In this document: piece after piece, positions 15,576-23,363 of the stretch | Layout of the letters: each line of letters starts with the position of its first letter | Numbering within the stretch: the first letter of the stretch is position 1 | Origin: Bacteroidales bacterium | GTDB lineage: Bacteria > Bacteroidota > Bacteroidia > Bacteroidales > F082 | Assembly: GCA_016285355.1 (NCBI GenBank) | Contig: JAEEQP010000031.1 | Location: 1-42,128, forward strand | Length of the DNA stretch: 42,128 nt | Reading direction: 5' to 3' | Made by a program: the position numbers and the translations under genes | Notes under the pieces: model-generated | Told to the model about the DNA's origin: nothing | Seen by the model: the letters and a program-made list of their open reading frames with translations, nothing else | Databases searched by the model: none

Positions 15576-16281
15576 GCTTGTGCTTCGGGTCGATTTTCGC
15601 ATAATAGCGGGCATCTTGCAATATGGTCACAATGTATATCAGCACCAAAACAAGAAGAATGAAGGCACCTACCAAGTCGAGGGCATGAAGTTCAAGGGTG
15701 GAGTAGAGCCATGGCAACTCCAACGCCCATGTCCTCAGCGATTGAACAAACACCAACACAGCATTGAGGATGATGCAAATCAGTCGGAATTCCGTGGGCC
15801 CCAACTTGGCGTAAGTCAGTCGGAACTCTCCTTTCAGATGCGCGTTCATCGACACATTAAGCGTCAGCATCAAATAGATGACTAACAGGATGCAAGACAG
15901 GTCAAAGCGCATGAAAGGCGATAGCCCTACGCCCATGAACATGAAAGTCTCGTTGATAGCATCCATGGTGTGGTCGAGATAGAAGCCGTAAATCGGACGC
16001 TGCTGTTTCCGATAACGGGCCAAGGTGCCGTCGAGCGAGTCGCCGTACCAGTTAATGATGAAACCCAGCGAGGCTAACCACAGGAAATGCACATTGTAGT
16101 TCGACAAGATGTAACCTAAAGCTATTATCACGGCACCGATGAATCCAATGAAAGTCAACATGTCGGAATCGGCCCATTTCGGCTGTCGTTCCGCGAGCCA
16201 TAAAAGTGCTTTTTTCTCCAATCCGTTCAAGACCGAAGTCTGGATTCTCACCGATTGTTTTGTTGAGGTTTGTTTTTCCAT
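15568..16281 (-). CDS. CDP-alcohol phosphatidyltransferase
   Basis: 237-residue membrane enzyme. The signature reads D81-x2-D84-G85-x2-A88-R89-x9-G99-x3-D103-x3-D107 (WYGDSLDGTLARY, then YGFYLDHTMDA), one residue longer between Arg and Gly than the textbook spacing. It condenses CDP-diacylglycerol with an alcohol, yielding a phospholipid head group; the alcohol is not readable from sequence (inositol phosphate, glycerol phosphate or another). There are about six membrane helices. It is the first gene of the lipid operon, with a -7 box at 16301-16308 and an AraC regulator divergent at 16456. Confidence 0.9.
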   Translation of the reverse strand: MEKQTSTKQSVRIQTSVLNGLEKKALLWLAERQPKWADSDMLTFIGFIGAVIIALGYILSNYNVHFLWLASLGFIINWYGDSLDGTLARYRKQQRPIYGFYLDHTMDAINETFMFMGVGLSPFMRFDLSCILLVIYLMLTLNVSMNAHLKGEFRLTYAKLGPTEFRLICIILNAVLVFVQSLRTWALELPWLYSTLELHALDLVGAFILLVLVLIYIVTILQDARYYAKIDPKHKHD

Positions 16282-16300
16282 TTTTCCCGATTATGTTGCG

Positions 16301-16308
16301 CAAAAGTA
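16301..16308 (-). promoter_or_regulatory. -7 promoter element of the lipid operon (TACTTTTG)
   Basis: CAAAAGTA on the plus strand, a TAnnTTTG match 20 bp before the phosphatidyltransferase ATG. Confidence 0.55.
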
Positions 16309-16400
16309 GACCCATTGGGGCGGAAGCACCGTGTCTAAACTACCTTTTTTATGGTTAATATATCCGACGAAAGAAATATGGAAAGTAAAAAAGGAGTTAT

Positions 16401-16437
16401 CAACCATTGTGGGAACCAATAAATGGTTGTTTCTTTG
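16401..16437 (+). promoter_or_regulatory. Inverted repeat and -7 box before the AraC gene
   Basis: CAACCATT (16401-16408) and AATGGTTG (16422-16429) form an 8-bp inverted repeat that ends exactly where a near -7 box (TTTCTTTG, 16430-16437) begins, 18 bp before the AraC ATG. It is a plausible autoregulatory site. Confidence 0.45.
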
Positions 16438-16455
16438 CAGGAAAATTGACCAACT

Positions 16456-17325
16456 ATGCTGAAATCGTTCAACGACCTCATCATTTCCGACAATATGGAC
16501 GAGGTCAACGTAGCGTCGGAAACCATGTCGAGTTTCTTTATCGCGTTTTATTGCGAGAAGGGTACGTTGCAGTTTTCCATTGAGGGAGAAATGTACCATG
16601 CCAAAAAAGGTGACTTGGTGGCCTGTACGCCCCGCAATATCATCGGTTTGTATATGCGTTCTCCCGACTTGCAAGGCAAGGTGATTTGTATGGGCGAGTC
16701 GCTGTATGACGAGACCATGCCAGGTATGTTTCACATCGACCCCAATTGGTGGAAGAAATTCCTTTTCCTACGACAAAACCCAGTCATGCACGCCACCGAG
16801 TTCCAAAGCAAGCTTTTTCTGGCCTATTTCAACCTTTTGAAGACCTATATGGAAGACAGCGACAACCCTTACCGCCAGCGCATTATCAAAATCACCTCGC
16901 AAGCGGCGGCTGTCGAGATCCTTCATGAACTTGACAATCGGAACCTTCTTGAAGAAGACCCCATCGACCAAGCGAAACACGATACTTCACAAAAAGACCG
17001 CCTGTTCCAAAGGTTCATCACCCTGCTCAGCCATCCGACGAACACCGAACGTGAAGTCAGAGCCTACGCCGAGCAATTGTTGGTCACCCCAAAGTACCTC
17101 AGCGCGGTCTGCAAGGAAAAGAGCGGTCGCACGGCCATGGACTGGATTACAGAAAGCACGGTCGCTCATATCAAATATTACCTGTTGCAGACTGACCTCA
17201 CCGTTAAGGAGATTGCCTTCAAGCTGGACTTTCCTGATGTCAGCTTCTTCTGCAAATACGTCAAGAAGCATCTGGGGCAGGCACCGTTGGAGTATCGGAA
17301 TGGGCAATTGCTCTCTAAATCATAG
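16456..17325 (+). CDS. AraC family transcriptional regulator
   Basis: 289 residues. The N-terminal half (CEKGTLQFSIEGEMYHAKKGDLV) reads as a cupin-like sensor domain. The C-terminal about 100 residues form the paired helix-turn-helix, with VTPKYLSAVCKEKSGRTAMD in the first HTH and LTVKEIAFKLDFPDVSFFCK in the second, then LGQAPLEYR, the AraC signature end. It is divergent from the lipid operon (174 bp between starts), so that operon is the first candidate target. It is convergent with the gene at 17384. Confidence 0.9.
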   Translation: MLKSFNDLIISDNMDEVNVASETMSSFFIAFYCEKGTLQFSIEGEMYHAKKGDLVACTPRNIIGLYMRSPDLQGKVICMGESLYDETMPGMFHIDPNWWKKFLFLRQNPVMHATEFQSKLFLAYFNLLKTYMEDSDNPYRQRIIKITSQAAAVEILHELDNRNLLEEDPIDQAKHDTSQKDRLFQRFITLLSHPTNTEREVRAYAEQLLVTPKYLSAVCKEKSGRTAMDWITESTVAHIKYYLLQTDLTVKEIAFKLDFPDVSFFCKYVKKHLGQAPLEYRNGQLLSKS

Positions 17326-17328
17326 AAA

Positions 17329-17354
17329 AAGCCGCAGCCCGAAGGCCACGGCTT
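17329..17354. terminator. Terminator hairpin (AAGCCG...CGGCTT type)
   Basis: Stem AAGCCG / CGGCTT with an inner GCC/GGC pair. The T-run is on the minus strand, so it best serves the gene at 17384. It lies 4 bp after the AraC stop. Nearly identical to 34849-34874. Confidence 0.7.
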
Positions 17355-17383
17355 ACATCAGTTCTTATATCGCAAACGAAATT

Positions 17384-17866
17384 TTACTCTTCTTGCAAAA
17401 TAATAGGCGGCATCGTCGTGAGGCTGTCGAGGCTGAGTAGTGGCGTATAATATTCGGTCGCCTTGGGCATGCTTCCGACTGATTCCAGTTCTTTCGAGAG
17501 ATCTTCGATAAAAGCCATCAGTTCCTCCTCTGTGATGTCGACGGTTTGCATATTTTTCTTGTTGAGATAGCGCATGAAATCCGCCACATATTTCATCCAG
17601 CAGCGCCAGTCGTGAATACGGTTTATCCTTTGCCTCAATTCAACGTTATGCATGTATTTGCTGGGGATGGTGGTGCCTGGGTGTTGGTCGAAGTGACCTG
17701 AAATCTCATTGGTCAATGCCTGTGTTTCGTTCACCCATTCATTCTCTCTCTTCCTGCTTTCTCTTGCCTCTTCCTTTTCTGCAATTTGTTCGGGGGTCAA
17801 TTCGCGTTTAGGTTTTTCCTCGTTTTCTCCAGAATTTGAGCGGCTTTTGCGTTTGAATAGTGACAT
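17384..17866 (-). CDS. Uncharacterised protein, soluble paralogue of the 24947 protein
   Basis: 160 residues from the ATG at 17866 (MSLFKRKSRSN); the longer frame upstream has no promoter support. The N-terminus is a highly charged Lys/Glu stretch (about 10-55) likely helical or coiled coil. The C-terminal half, from about SKYMHNVELRQRINRIHDW through ITEEELMAFIEDLSKEL to YYTPLLSLDSLTTM, matches the C-terminal half of the membrane-anchored protein at 24947-25798 in order and spacing. Unlike that protein it lacks a transmembrane segment. Function is unknown. A -7 box lies at 17897-17904, divergent from the kinase-like gene. Confidence 0.6.
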   Translation of the reverse strand: MSLFKRKSRSNSGENEEKPKRELTPEQIAEKEEARESRKRENEWVNETQALTNEISGHFDQHPGTTIPSKYMHNVELRQRINRIHDWRCWMKYVADFMRYLNKKNMQTVDITEEELMAFIEDLSKELESVGSMPKATEYYTPLLSLDSLTTMPPIILQEE

Positions 17867-17896
17867 AGTTAATCTGTTTTTATATGAAAACGGGTG

Positions 17897-17904
17897 CAAA
17901 AATA
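17897..17904 (-). promoter_or_regulatory. -7 promoter element (TATTTTTG)
   Basis: CAAAAATA on the plus strand, 31 bp before the ATG at 17866. Confidence 0.5.
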
Positions 17905-17938
17905 CAGAAAAACATAGTTGGATTTCAATACATTTTTG

Positions 17939-17946
17939 TACTTTTG
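17939..17946 (+). promoter_or_regulatory. -7 promoter element (TACTTTTG)
   Basis: TAnnTTTG match 21 bp before the ATG at 17968. It decides that start over the in-frame ATG at 17884, which lies upstream of the promoter. Confidence 0.6.
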
Positions 17947-17967
17947 TCCCCATCAATACAAACTACG

Positions 17968-18618
17968 ATGGAAAAACCGAAATTCGTCATCGCCATCAAC
18001 CGTGAGTTCGGTTCGGGTGGCAGGGAAATCGCCTACAAGCTCGGCGAGCTGCTCGGCGTCAACGTTTACGACAAGGCCATTCTCGACACTTTGACCTCCA
18101 AATTCAACCTGACCGTTGAGGAAATGCAGCACATCAAAGCCACCAAACCCAACTGGTGGAAAGACTTCTGCCGTTTTTACCAACAGTTCGGTGCCGCAAG
18201 TGGAGGAGGCTACACATCCCAGGAAGACCGTGAAGTAACCTCGCAACAAATCTATCTTGCCGAGGCGCAAATCCTTCGCGAACTGGCCGCGCAGGAATCG
18301 TGCGTCATCATAGGGCGCACCGGATTCCATATCTTCAGGAACCACCCTTACGCCATGAGAATCTTCTTGATTGCCGACAGGAAAGCCCGCGTGAAACGTG
18401 TCATGGAGAAGTATGCCTTGGACGAGGATGCGGCCAACATGCGCATTGACAAAATCGACGATGCCCGCGACACCTATACGAAGACCATCGCCGGCGTGTC
18501 GCGTTACGATGCCCGCAACTATGATTTCGTGTTCAACGTCACCCAGTTCCCCACCGAGCTCGTGGCGCAGTTCCTCGCCGACAACATCCACGTGAAGTTT
18601 CCGTTTATAACGAAGTAG
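17968..18618 (+). CDS. Cytidylate kinase-like family protein
   Basis: 216 residues. The N-terminus FVIAINREFGSGGREIAYKL carries the modified P-loop (GSGGRE) that marks the 'cytidylate kinase-like' family, followed by LGVNVYDKAILDTL. CVIIGRTGFHIF and RIFLIADRKARVKRVM match the later strands and the LID-type region. It probably binds ATP and phosphorylates a nucleotide or small substrate; true CMP kinase activity is unproven for this branch. It is soluble and monocistronic, ending in the convergent region with the DUF2490 gene. Confidence 0.85.
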   Translation: MEKPKFVIAINREFGSGGREIAYKLGELLGVNVYDKAILDTLTSKFNLTVEEMQHIKATKPNWWKDFCRFYQQFGAASGGGYTSQEDREVTSQQIYLAEAQILRELAAQESCVIIGRTGFHIFRNHPYAMRIFLIADRKARVKRVMEKYALDEDAANMRIDKIDDARDTYTKTIAGVSRYDARNYDFVFNVTQFPTELVAQFLADNIHVKFPFITK

Positions 18619-18689
18619 ACTTCACCACAAATTAGCAACGTTTCCTCTCCGTTGATGACGAGGTTTCCGCTATGCACGCAGAAAAAGTG

Positions 18690-18722
18690 GAGTATTTGTC
18701 CAATGGTTTCGGACAAATACTC
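18690..18722. terminator. Perfect 12-bp inverted repeat between convergent genes
   Basis: GAGTATTTGTCC / GGACAAATACTC with a 9-nt loop. It lies in the 257-bp convergent gap after the kinase-like gene and the DUF2490 gene. There is only a short T-run (CACTTTTTC) on the minus side, so termination is probable but not proven. The rest of the gap shows nothing else certain. Confidence 0.55.
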
Positions 18723-18875
18723 TCAGGTTATATCTTCAACTTAGAAAAAGGCTTGACTCGGGCCAACAGAATCGAGGCTATCCGAAATAGAGGACTGCCG
18801 CCACAGGGGTCACGATGGCAAAAAGCAGCTTGGAGTGGAATAATATTCCAAATTATTGCCGCAACTCGAAAACCT

Positions 18876-19700
18876 TTAAAACGCAAACTCATACCCCGCG
18901 CCAATCCAGCCACGGAAGCCGGTTTCTTTGGTGTAGGACTTCAGTTGGGTGCCTTCGGCGTTGGCGTCCACTTGCTTTTCCATAAGGTAATCGCACAAAA
19001 TGTAGAAATTCAGTGTGTTGCGCTTGTCCAATCTGATATCTGCACCCAACGAACCCCGTAAGCGGTTGACATAGCCGCCGTTGAAGCCCGCCAGGAACCA
19101 GCCGGCTTCGCCTTCCTCGGAGTAGTCGTCCAAGGTGACGTAAACACTGCCATCGTAGGCCGCCGCAACGACAGGCGCATTCAGGTAGTTGCGCACTTCG
19201 AAATAGGCGTAGGGTTGCACCTTGCCGAAGCCTTTGTATTGGGCTTTCAGACGGCTTTTCAACGTCAGGGCGTTTTGGGGATTTTGATACACGTTGTAGT
19301 CGTCCGTGCGGCGTGTCACCTGAAAACGTTCCTTCAGCGAGAGGTTCCAGTTACCGAGGTGCAGCGTTCCTGTGGCATCGGCCATGAATCTGTGGCGCGG
19401 GTTCTTGAACGATTTCGAGCTGGCCCCATAGCCGTTGATGAGGGCATAGCCCAAGCCCAGTTTGATGTTCGGATGCATCTTGTAATCAATGCCAATCGTG
19501 GTTTGCAGGCGGTCGAGACTGCCGAAGTTGTTGTCGAAACGCACCTCTTCCTCAAGGGAGACATGCAGGCCTTTGACGATTTTCTTGTCAAGGCTCAAGG
19601 AAACTCTGCCACCGAACTCAGGGTCGAGGGCTACGTCGGTTTGGGCGAATGACATCATGGGAAAAAACAGCCCCAATAATATGATAATCCTAGTTCTCAT
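18876..19700 (-). CDS. DUF2490 family outer-membrane protein
   Basis: 274 residues with a signal peptide (cleavage after MMSFAQ) and a chain of amphipathic beta strands (DYKMHPNIKLGLGYALI, NWNLSLKERFQVTRR, LNFYILCDYLM) ending in an aromatic residue (YEFAF), all signs of a beta-barrel in the outer membrane. The pattern VSLEEEVRFDNNF and the final RGWIGAGYEF fit DUF2490. Role unknown, perhaps transport or anchoring. It stands alone after the Cthe_2159-like gene (92 bp gap). Confidence 0.8.
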   Translation of the reverse strand: MRTRIIILLGLFFPMMSFAQTDVALDPEFGGRVSLSLDKKIVKGLHVSLEEEVRFDNNFGSLDRLQTTIGIDYKMHPNIKLGLGYALINGYGASSKSFKNPRHRFMADATGTLHLGNWNLSLKERFQVTRRTDDYNVYQNPQNALTLKSRLKAQYKGFGKVQPYAYFEVRNYLNAPVVAAAYDGSVYVTLDDYSEEGEAGWFLAGFNGGYVNRLRGSLGADIRLDKRNTLNFYILCDYLMEKQVDANAEGTQLKSYTKETGFRGWIGAGYEFAF

Positions 19701-19792
19701 AACTTTTAATTTTTACTCTTAACTCCTTCCGCTCATAGATCCCAGCTCTCGCACAACCTCCGTGGGGATGACATGAGCGGAACAACTCCTAA

Positions 19793-21337
19793 CTAAAACG
19801 GTCCATGTCCACCGCCACCAGGGCCTCCACCTCCACCATTTCCACCTGTGTAAGACGAAAGGCTGACCGAATTCCCGCCACTGACCGAGGCACTTGTATA
19901 TAACATACTCTCGAAATGACTTGTGCCGCCTGATACTGTCACGCCGGATTGCAAGGTCGGTGCAGAAGCACCGGAAACCACCAGTTGTGTTCCTCCGCTG
20001 GTCGGAGTCATGAAAGCGTAAGTTGCTGAGCCGAAGGTCAAAGCATACCATGTGTTTGCCGACCATGAAGAGGCTGAATAACAACTTTGTGTGAGTGAGG
20101 AGCCGTTTTCTAATCCACCGATGGCAATCAAAGTGCCGCCCGTGAGGTAGAGCTTGTAACCGCCTTCCGAGTTGGCGTCAACGGCGACTTCCGGTGAACG
20201 GGCACCGATGGCATAGACCACGCCACCTTTGGTATAGAAGTTTCCATTGGCGTCGAGGCCGTCGTTGCCTGAGCTGTAGCCGCAAACGTAACCGTCACTG
20301 ATGGTGAAGTCGCCGCCCGAGTTGATGGCGTCGTCGGCATTGGAATAACTGTATATTTCGCCGCCCGAAACGGTCAATGTGCCTTTGGCTTCAATGCCTT
20401 CATGGTTGCTGCAATTCACATAGACCTGACTACCAGAGAAAACCAAGTTGCCGTCAAACTTCATGCCTTTGGCTGACTTGCTATTGGAGGAGTTGCCACC
20501 CCAGCCCCCAGACGAACCATAGTTGCTGCCTGAAACCGTCACCGAAACACTGCCGCCGCTGAAGTAGCCGTTGCTGTCGCTACTGATGCCTTTGCTCCCC
20601 GTTCCCGAACTGCTGATGATGAGACTGCCGCCTTTCATCGAGAAATAGTCGTTGGTCTTGATGCCCGCAGGGCTTTTGTATTCAGCATCCTCGCTGTCGT
20701 AATAGGCACTCGCGGACACCGAAACATTGATGTTGCCCGATTGGATGGTGATATAGTCATCGGAAACAATGCCCGACTTCCCCGATGCGCCTACGGTGAG
20801 CGTTCCGTTGCCGCTGAAAATCAACTGGCCCTCGCTGAACAACGTGGCTTTCTCATCCTCGCCAAAGGGCGTTTCGTTGTAGGTTTCGCCGTCAAAAAGA
20901 GCATTGTCGCCATTGATGACGACAAAGGTGCGTTTGCCCTTGTTGGGCTCCGACACCGTTCCTTGCACATTGATGGCCGCGCCGTTGGGGTTGGTGATGT
21001 TCACTTCATTCAGTGTAATGCCTTGTTTCTTCGTGCTATACAACTTGAAAAAGCCGTCATCGGTGTCACCAGAGAGTTCGTACATCACATACTCTTCACC
21101 CGTATAAATGATGGTCACATCGTTGCCGTTGACCGTCACCGTGAAATCGTCGTTCGTGCCTGAAACCGAAGCGTTCTCAGTCAAGGAATACACCACTTCA
21201 ACCGTTTGCGTAAATTCCGTGTTCGCAATATCATCGTCTTTGCTGCTGATTGGGTCGATGAGGACGATGTTGTCTTTGGCGCATCCCAGCAACAAAGCCA
21301 ACGAGACCAACAACAAGAAATCCAAAAACCGTTTCAT
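19793..21337 (-). CDS. Cthe_2159-like carbohydrate-binding lipoprotein
   Basis: 514 residues from the ATG at 21337. Lipobox LLGC. The body is a right-handed beta-helix-like series of repeats rich in Gly/Ser/Asn with 'GGxxxxSSSGTGSKGI', 'KGMKFDGNLVFSG', 'EGIEAKGTLTVSGG' and 'DAINSGGDFTISDG' rungs. This is the pattern of the Cthe_2159 / DUF4353 family, where a member binds acidic polygalacturonate with calcium. It ends in a poly-Gly/Pro tail (GGGGGPGGGGHGPF) of unclear use. It is probably surface-displayed. No polysaccharide-utilisation genes are adjacent. The upstream proline iminopeptidase gene ends at a terminator. Confidence 0.85.
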   Translation of the reverse strand: MKRFLDFLLLVSLALLLGCAKDNIVLIDPISSKDDDIANTEFTQTVEVVYSLTENASVSGTNDDFTVTVNGNDVTIIYTGEEYVMYELSGDTDDGFFKLYSTKKQGITLNEVNITNPNGAAINVQGTVSEPNKGKRTFVVINGDNALFDGETYNETPFGEDEKATLFSEGQLIFSGNGTLTVGASGKSGIVSDDYITIQSGNINVSVSASAYYDSEDAEYKSPAGIKTNDYFSMKGGSLIISSSGTGSKGISSDSNGYFSGGSVSVTVSGSNYGSSGGWGGNSSNSKSAKGMKFDGNLVFSGSQVYVNCSNHEGIEAKGTLTVSGGEIYSYSNADDAINSGGDFTISDGYVCGYSSGNDGLDANGNFYTKGGVVYAIGARSPEVAVDANSEGGYKLYLTGGTLIAIGGLENGSSLTQSCYSASSWSANTWYALTFGSATYAFMTPTSGGTQLVVSGASAPTLQSGVTVSGGTSHFESMLYTSASVSGGNSVSLSSYTGGNGGGGGPGGGGHGPF

Positions 21338-21410
21338 AAAAATGTAATGTAAGGTTAGCAAGAATACAACTGCAACCCCCTGTGCTTTAGTATCTCAAAA
21401 GCAAAAAAAA

Positions 21411-21442
21411 TCCGCAGTCCAAGTCTTCGCCTGAATTGCGGA
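21411..21442 (-). terminator. Terminator of the proline iminopeptidase gene
   Basis: Stem TCCGCA / TGCGGA; the minus strand continues into eight T. A member of the dispersed TCCGCAA...TTGCGGA family. Confidence 0.75.
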
Positions 21443-21490
21443 TGCGTTGATGTTTCAAAATTAAAGTGCACCAGTTCGTGGCTGCAAAAG

Positions 21491-22375
21491 TCAATCATTT
21501 TCCTCCAACCACTTCTCCAAGATGGCGCAGTACTTGTCGGTCTGTTCGACGAAGCAAGTGTGGCGGGCGCCTTTGAAGACCTCCCAGCGGCTGTTGGGGA
21601 TGTTCTCGTAGAGCGAGGCGGCCACCACAGGGGTGCAGATGTCGCGGGTGCCACTGCAAATCAGGCAAGGTTGCTTGATTTGGTTGAGGCGGTCGGTGTA
21701 TTCGAAATCGGCCAAGTCGCCTAAAGGCTGGTATTCGTTGGGTCCCCAGCCATAGAGATAGGCTTCGTTGCCGGCGCGTTTGGGACGGCGGAGACATTCG
21801 GGTGAGTTCTCGTCGACGCTGATGACGTAACGCTCAAAATAATGCTCGTTTGCTTGGAGATAGTCGGGGTCGTCCCACTTGCCTGTGGCTTCGGCGTGGC
21901 GGATGGCTTCCTGGTCTTCCGCAGACATGTATTTGATGAGGCGGTGCTGCTCACTGGCCCAGAGCGAACTGGAAGCATGGCCCGAAGAGAGAATCACCGA
22001 CTTGACACCTTTGGGCTGGAAGTCAATGATGTAGGCAATGGCCTGCATGGCACCCCACGACTGGCCAAGGAGGTGGATTTGGTCGAGGTGTAGATGTTCG
22101 CGCAGGGCGATGAGTTCGTTGATCCAGGTCTCCTGAGTCCACAACTCAGGATGGCCGTCGAGATAGGAGTTGCCACAGCCGATTTGGTCGTAGGAAATCA
22201 CCTGACGGCCTGTGTCGGCAATACGGTCCAAAACCTCGAAATAGTTATGCGTGCTGCCCGGTCCGCCGTGCAAAAGCAACAACGCGGGTTTGCTTGATGG
22301 TTCACCGACAATGCGGTAGTAGGTCTGATAGCCCAGATAGGGCATGTATCCTTCGTTGATGGGGTGTTGTTTCAT
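21491..22375 (-). CDS. Proline iminopeptidase-family alpha/beta hydrolase
   Basis: 294-residue S33 peptidase. HGGPG (about 36-40) is the oxyanion motif of proline iminopeptidases, Ser106 lies in GQSWGA, Asp245 in SGTRDICTP and His272 in GARHTCF. It releases N-terminal proline or other residues from short peptides in the cytoplasm. It has no signal peptide and the usual family length. The start ATG has a -7 box 23 bp upstream (22398-22405), and the repeat forest begins right behind it. Confidence 0.9.
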   Translation of the reverse strand: MKQHPINEGYMPYLGYQTYYRIVGEPSSKPALLLLHGGPGSTHNYFEVLDRIADTGRQVISYDQIGCGNSYLDGHPELWTQETWINELIALREHLHLDQIHLLGQSWGAMQAIAYIIDFQPKGVKSVILSSGHASSSLWASEQHRLIKYMSAEDQEAIRHAEATGKWDDPDYLQANEHYFERYVISVDENSPECLRRPKRAGNEAYLYGWGPNEYQPLGDLADFEYTDRLNQIKQPCLICSGTRDICTPVVAASLYENIPNSRWEVFKGARHTCFVEQTDKYCAILEKWLEEND

Positions 22376-22397
22376 AATGTGTTACGTTTTGTGGCTG

Positions 22398-22405
22398 CAA
22401 AAATA
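22398..22405 (-). promoter_or_regulatory. -7 promoter element (TATTTTTG)
   Basis: CAAAAATA on the plus strand, 23 bp before the iminopeptidase ATG. Confidence 0.55.
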
Positions 22406-22451
22406 CAAAAAATGGCGCAACACATAGGCCACGGCTTGTTAAAATGACCTA

Positions 22452-22796
22452 GCCTCGGAGAGGCGGCACGCACGGAGTGCAATTAACACCGTACAAGCCG
22501 TTAGGCGCAGTTTGGTGGATGAGGTGTGTGCGTCTGGCAAGCATCTCGGAGAGATGCGACAAACTATACTATGCGATAGAGATGGAGCGATGTCACATAT
22601 CTCTGATATGCCGTTGGAGAGGTGTGTACCGTCTGTCATCACACTGTGTATAGTGTTATTTGCACCTGCAGGTGCGTCTCATGCCTCCGGCATGGCGCGT
22701 CTCATTACACCCTCCGAGAGAGGCCGCGCATGTAGTGTCACCACACTGCGTATGGTGTTAATTGCACCAATAGGCGCGTCTCATGTCTCCGACATG
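22452..22796. repeat. REP-type hairpin cluster (left of the Y1 transposase)
   Basis: A 345-bp stretch with no gene, made of short hairpins whose loops are mostly three bases: GCCTC-gga-GAGGC (22452), GCAC-gga-GTGC (22470), GCATCTC-gga-GAGATGC (22541), CATATC-tct-GATATG (22596), GCACCTGCAGGTGC (22662), CATGCC-tcc-GGCATG (22680), CATGTC-tcc-GACATG (22782). Two tandem units about 73 bp long, 102 bp apart (22636 and 22738), carry matching hairpins with compensatory changes. Open frames across this region are by-products of the repeats. Confidence 0.8.
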
Positions 22797-22805
22797 ATGC
22801 GTCTG

Positions 22806-23265
22806 TCAGTCCTTGAGGAAATACTCCTCCTTGATTTCCACGCCGTTCTCAGTCAGAAACTCACGGTATTCCTTGGAAAACGTCTTACTATGATGGTGTT
22901 CCTTCTGCTTGGCGATATAGCCCACTATCATGTCTTTGTCGCGCAGACTATAGGAAAAGCCCGCATACTCTTTAGACCATCCGTCGAAAAGAGGGAAATG
23001 AGGGTTGGCTTTGAGCCATTTGCTGGTAGAGACTTTGATCTCCTGAACAAACTTGGACATCGCCAAAGTCGCTGGCAGGGACACAAAAAGATGCACATGA
23101 TCAGGCATACCGCCGACACGGTAGAGACGGCCTCCGACATTGTTGATAAACCCCAGCATGTAGGAATAAAGTTCTCGCTCATGTTCTTCAGCAATGGCGG
23201 GGATGCTTCGATGGGTACGGAGGACAATATGATAGAATGTGATAGAATGTTTGCGTGTAACTCAT
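22806..23265 (-). pseudogene. Y1 (HUH) transposase, IS200/REP-associated type, frameshifted
   Basis: From 23159 down the frame encodes a Y1 transposase: HUH motif in MPDHVHLFVSL, catalytic Tyr in GYIAKQKEHH, and GGRLYRVGG before it. The start is missing. Reading from the ATG at 23265 gives MSYTQTFYHI, then the frame is lost. The cause is an exact 10-bp tandem duplication at 23231-23240 and 23241-23250. Removing one copy restores a continuous 149-residue protein (MSYTQTFYHIVLRTHRS, joining the lower frame), the usual size for this family. The body has no other damage, so the lesion looks recent. Related proteins mobilise REP-type hairpins, which flank this gene on both sides. Confidence 0.85.
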
Positions 23266-23305
23266 GCAATCCTAACGATGAATAATACAGATTATTGTAA
23301 TACCT

Positions 23306-23340
23306 CGCCTCGGAGAGGCGACACGCACAAAGTGCAATTA
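23306..23340. repeat. REP-type repeat, right of the transposase
   Basis: CGCCTC-gga-GAGGCG followed by GCAC-aaa-GTGC and AATTA. It is in the same orientation as, and nearly identical to, the left element at 22452-22485, so the transposase is bracketed by direct copies. Confidence 0.75.
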
Positions 23341-23363
23341 TTATGGAATCTGCCACAATGATT

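Noticed and set aside
17365..17385. Fourth copy of the MarR operator motif (TTATATCGCAAACGAAAT)
   Set aside because: Half of the palindrome is degraded and it lies downstream of a gene between convergent ends, so it is not a likely operator.
22512..23285. 257-codon plus-strand frame across the repeat cluster and transposase
   Set aside because: It reads through hairpin repeats and antisense to the transposase; the sequence has no domain and only reflects repeat structure.
22452..23340. CRISPR array
   Set aside because: The repeats are hairpins of differing sequence without regular unique spacers, and no cas genes are present.
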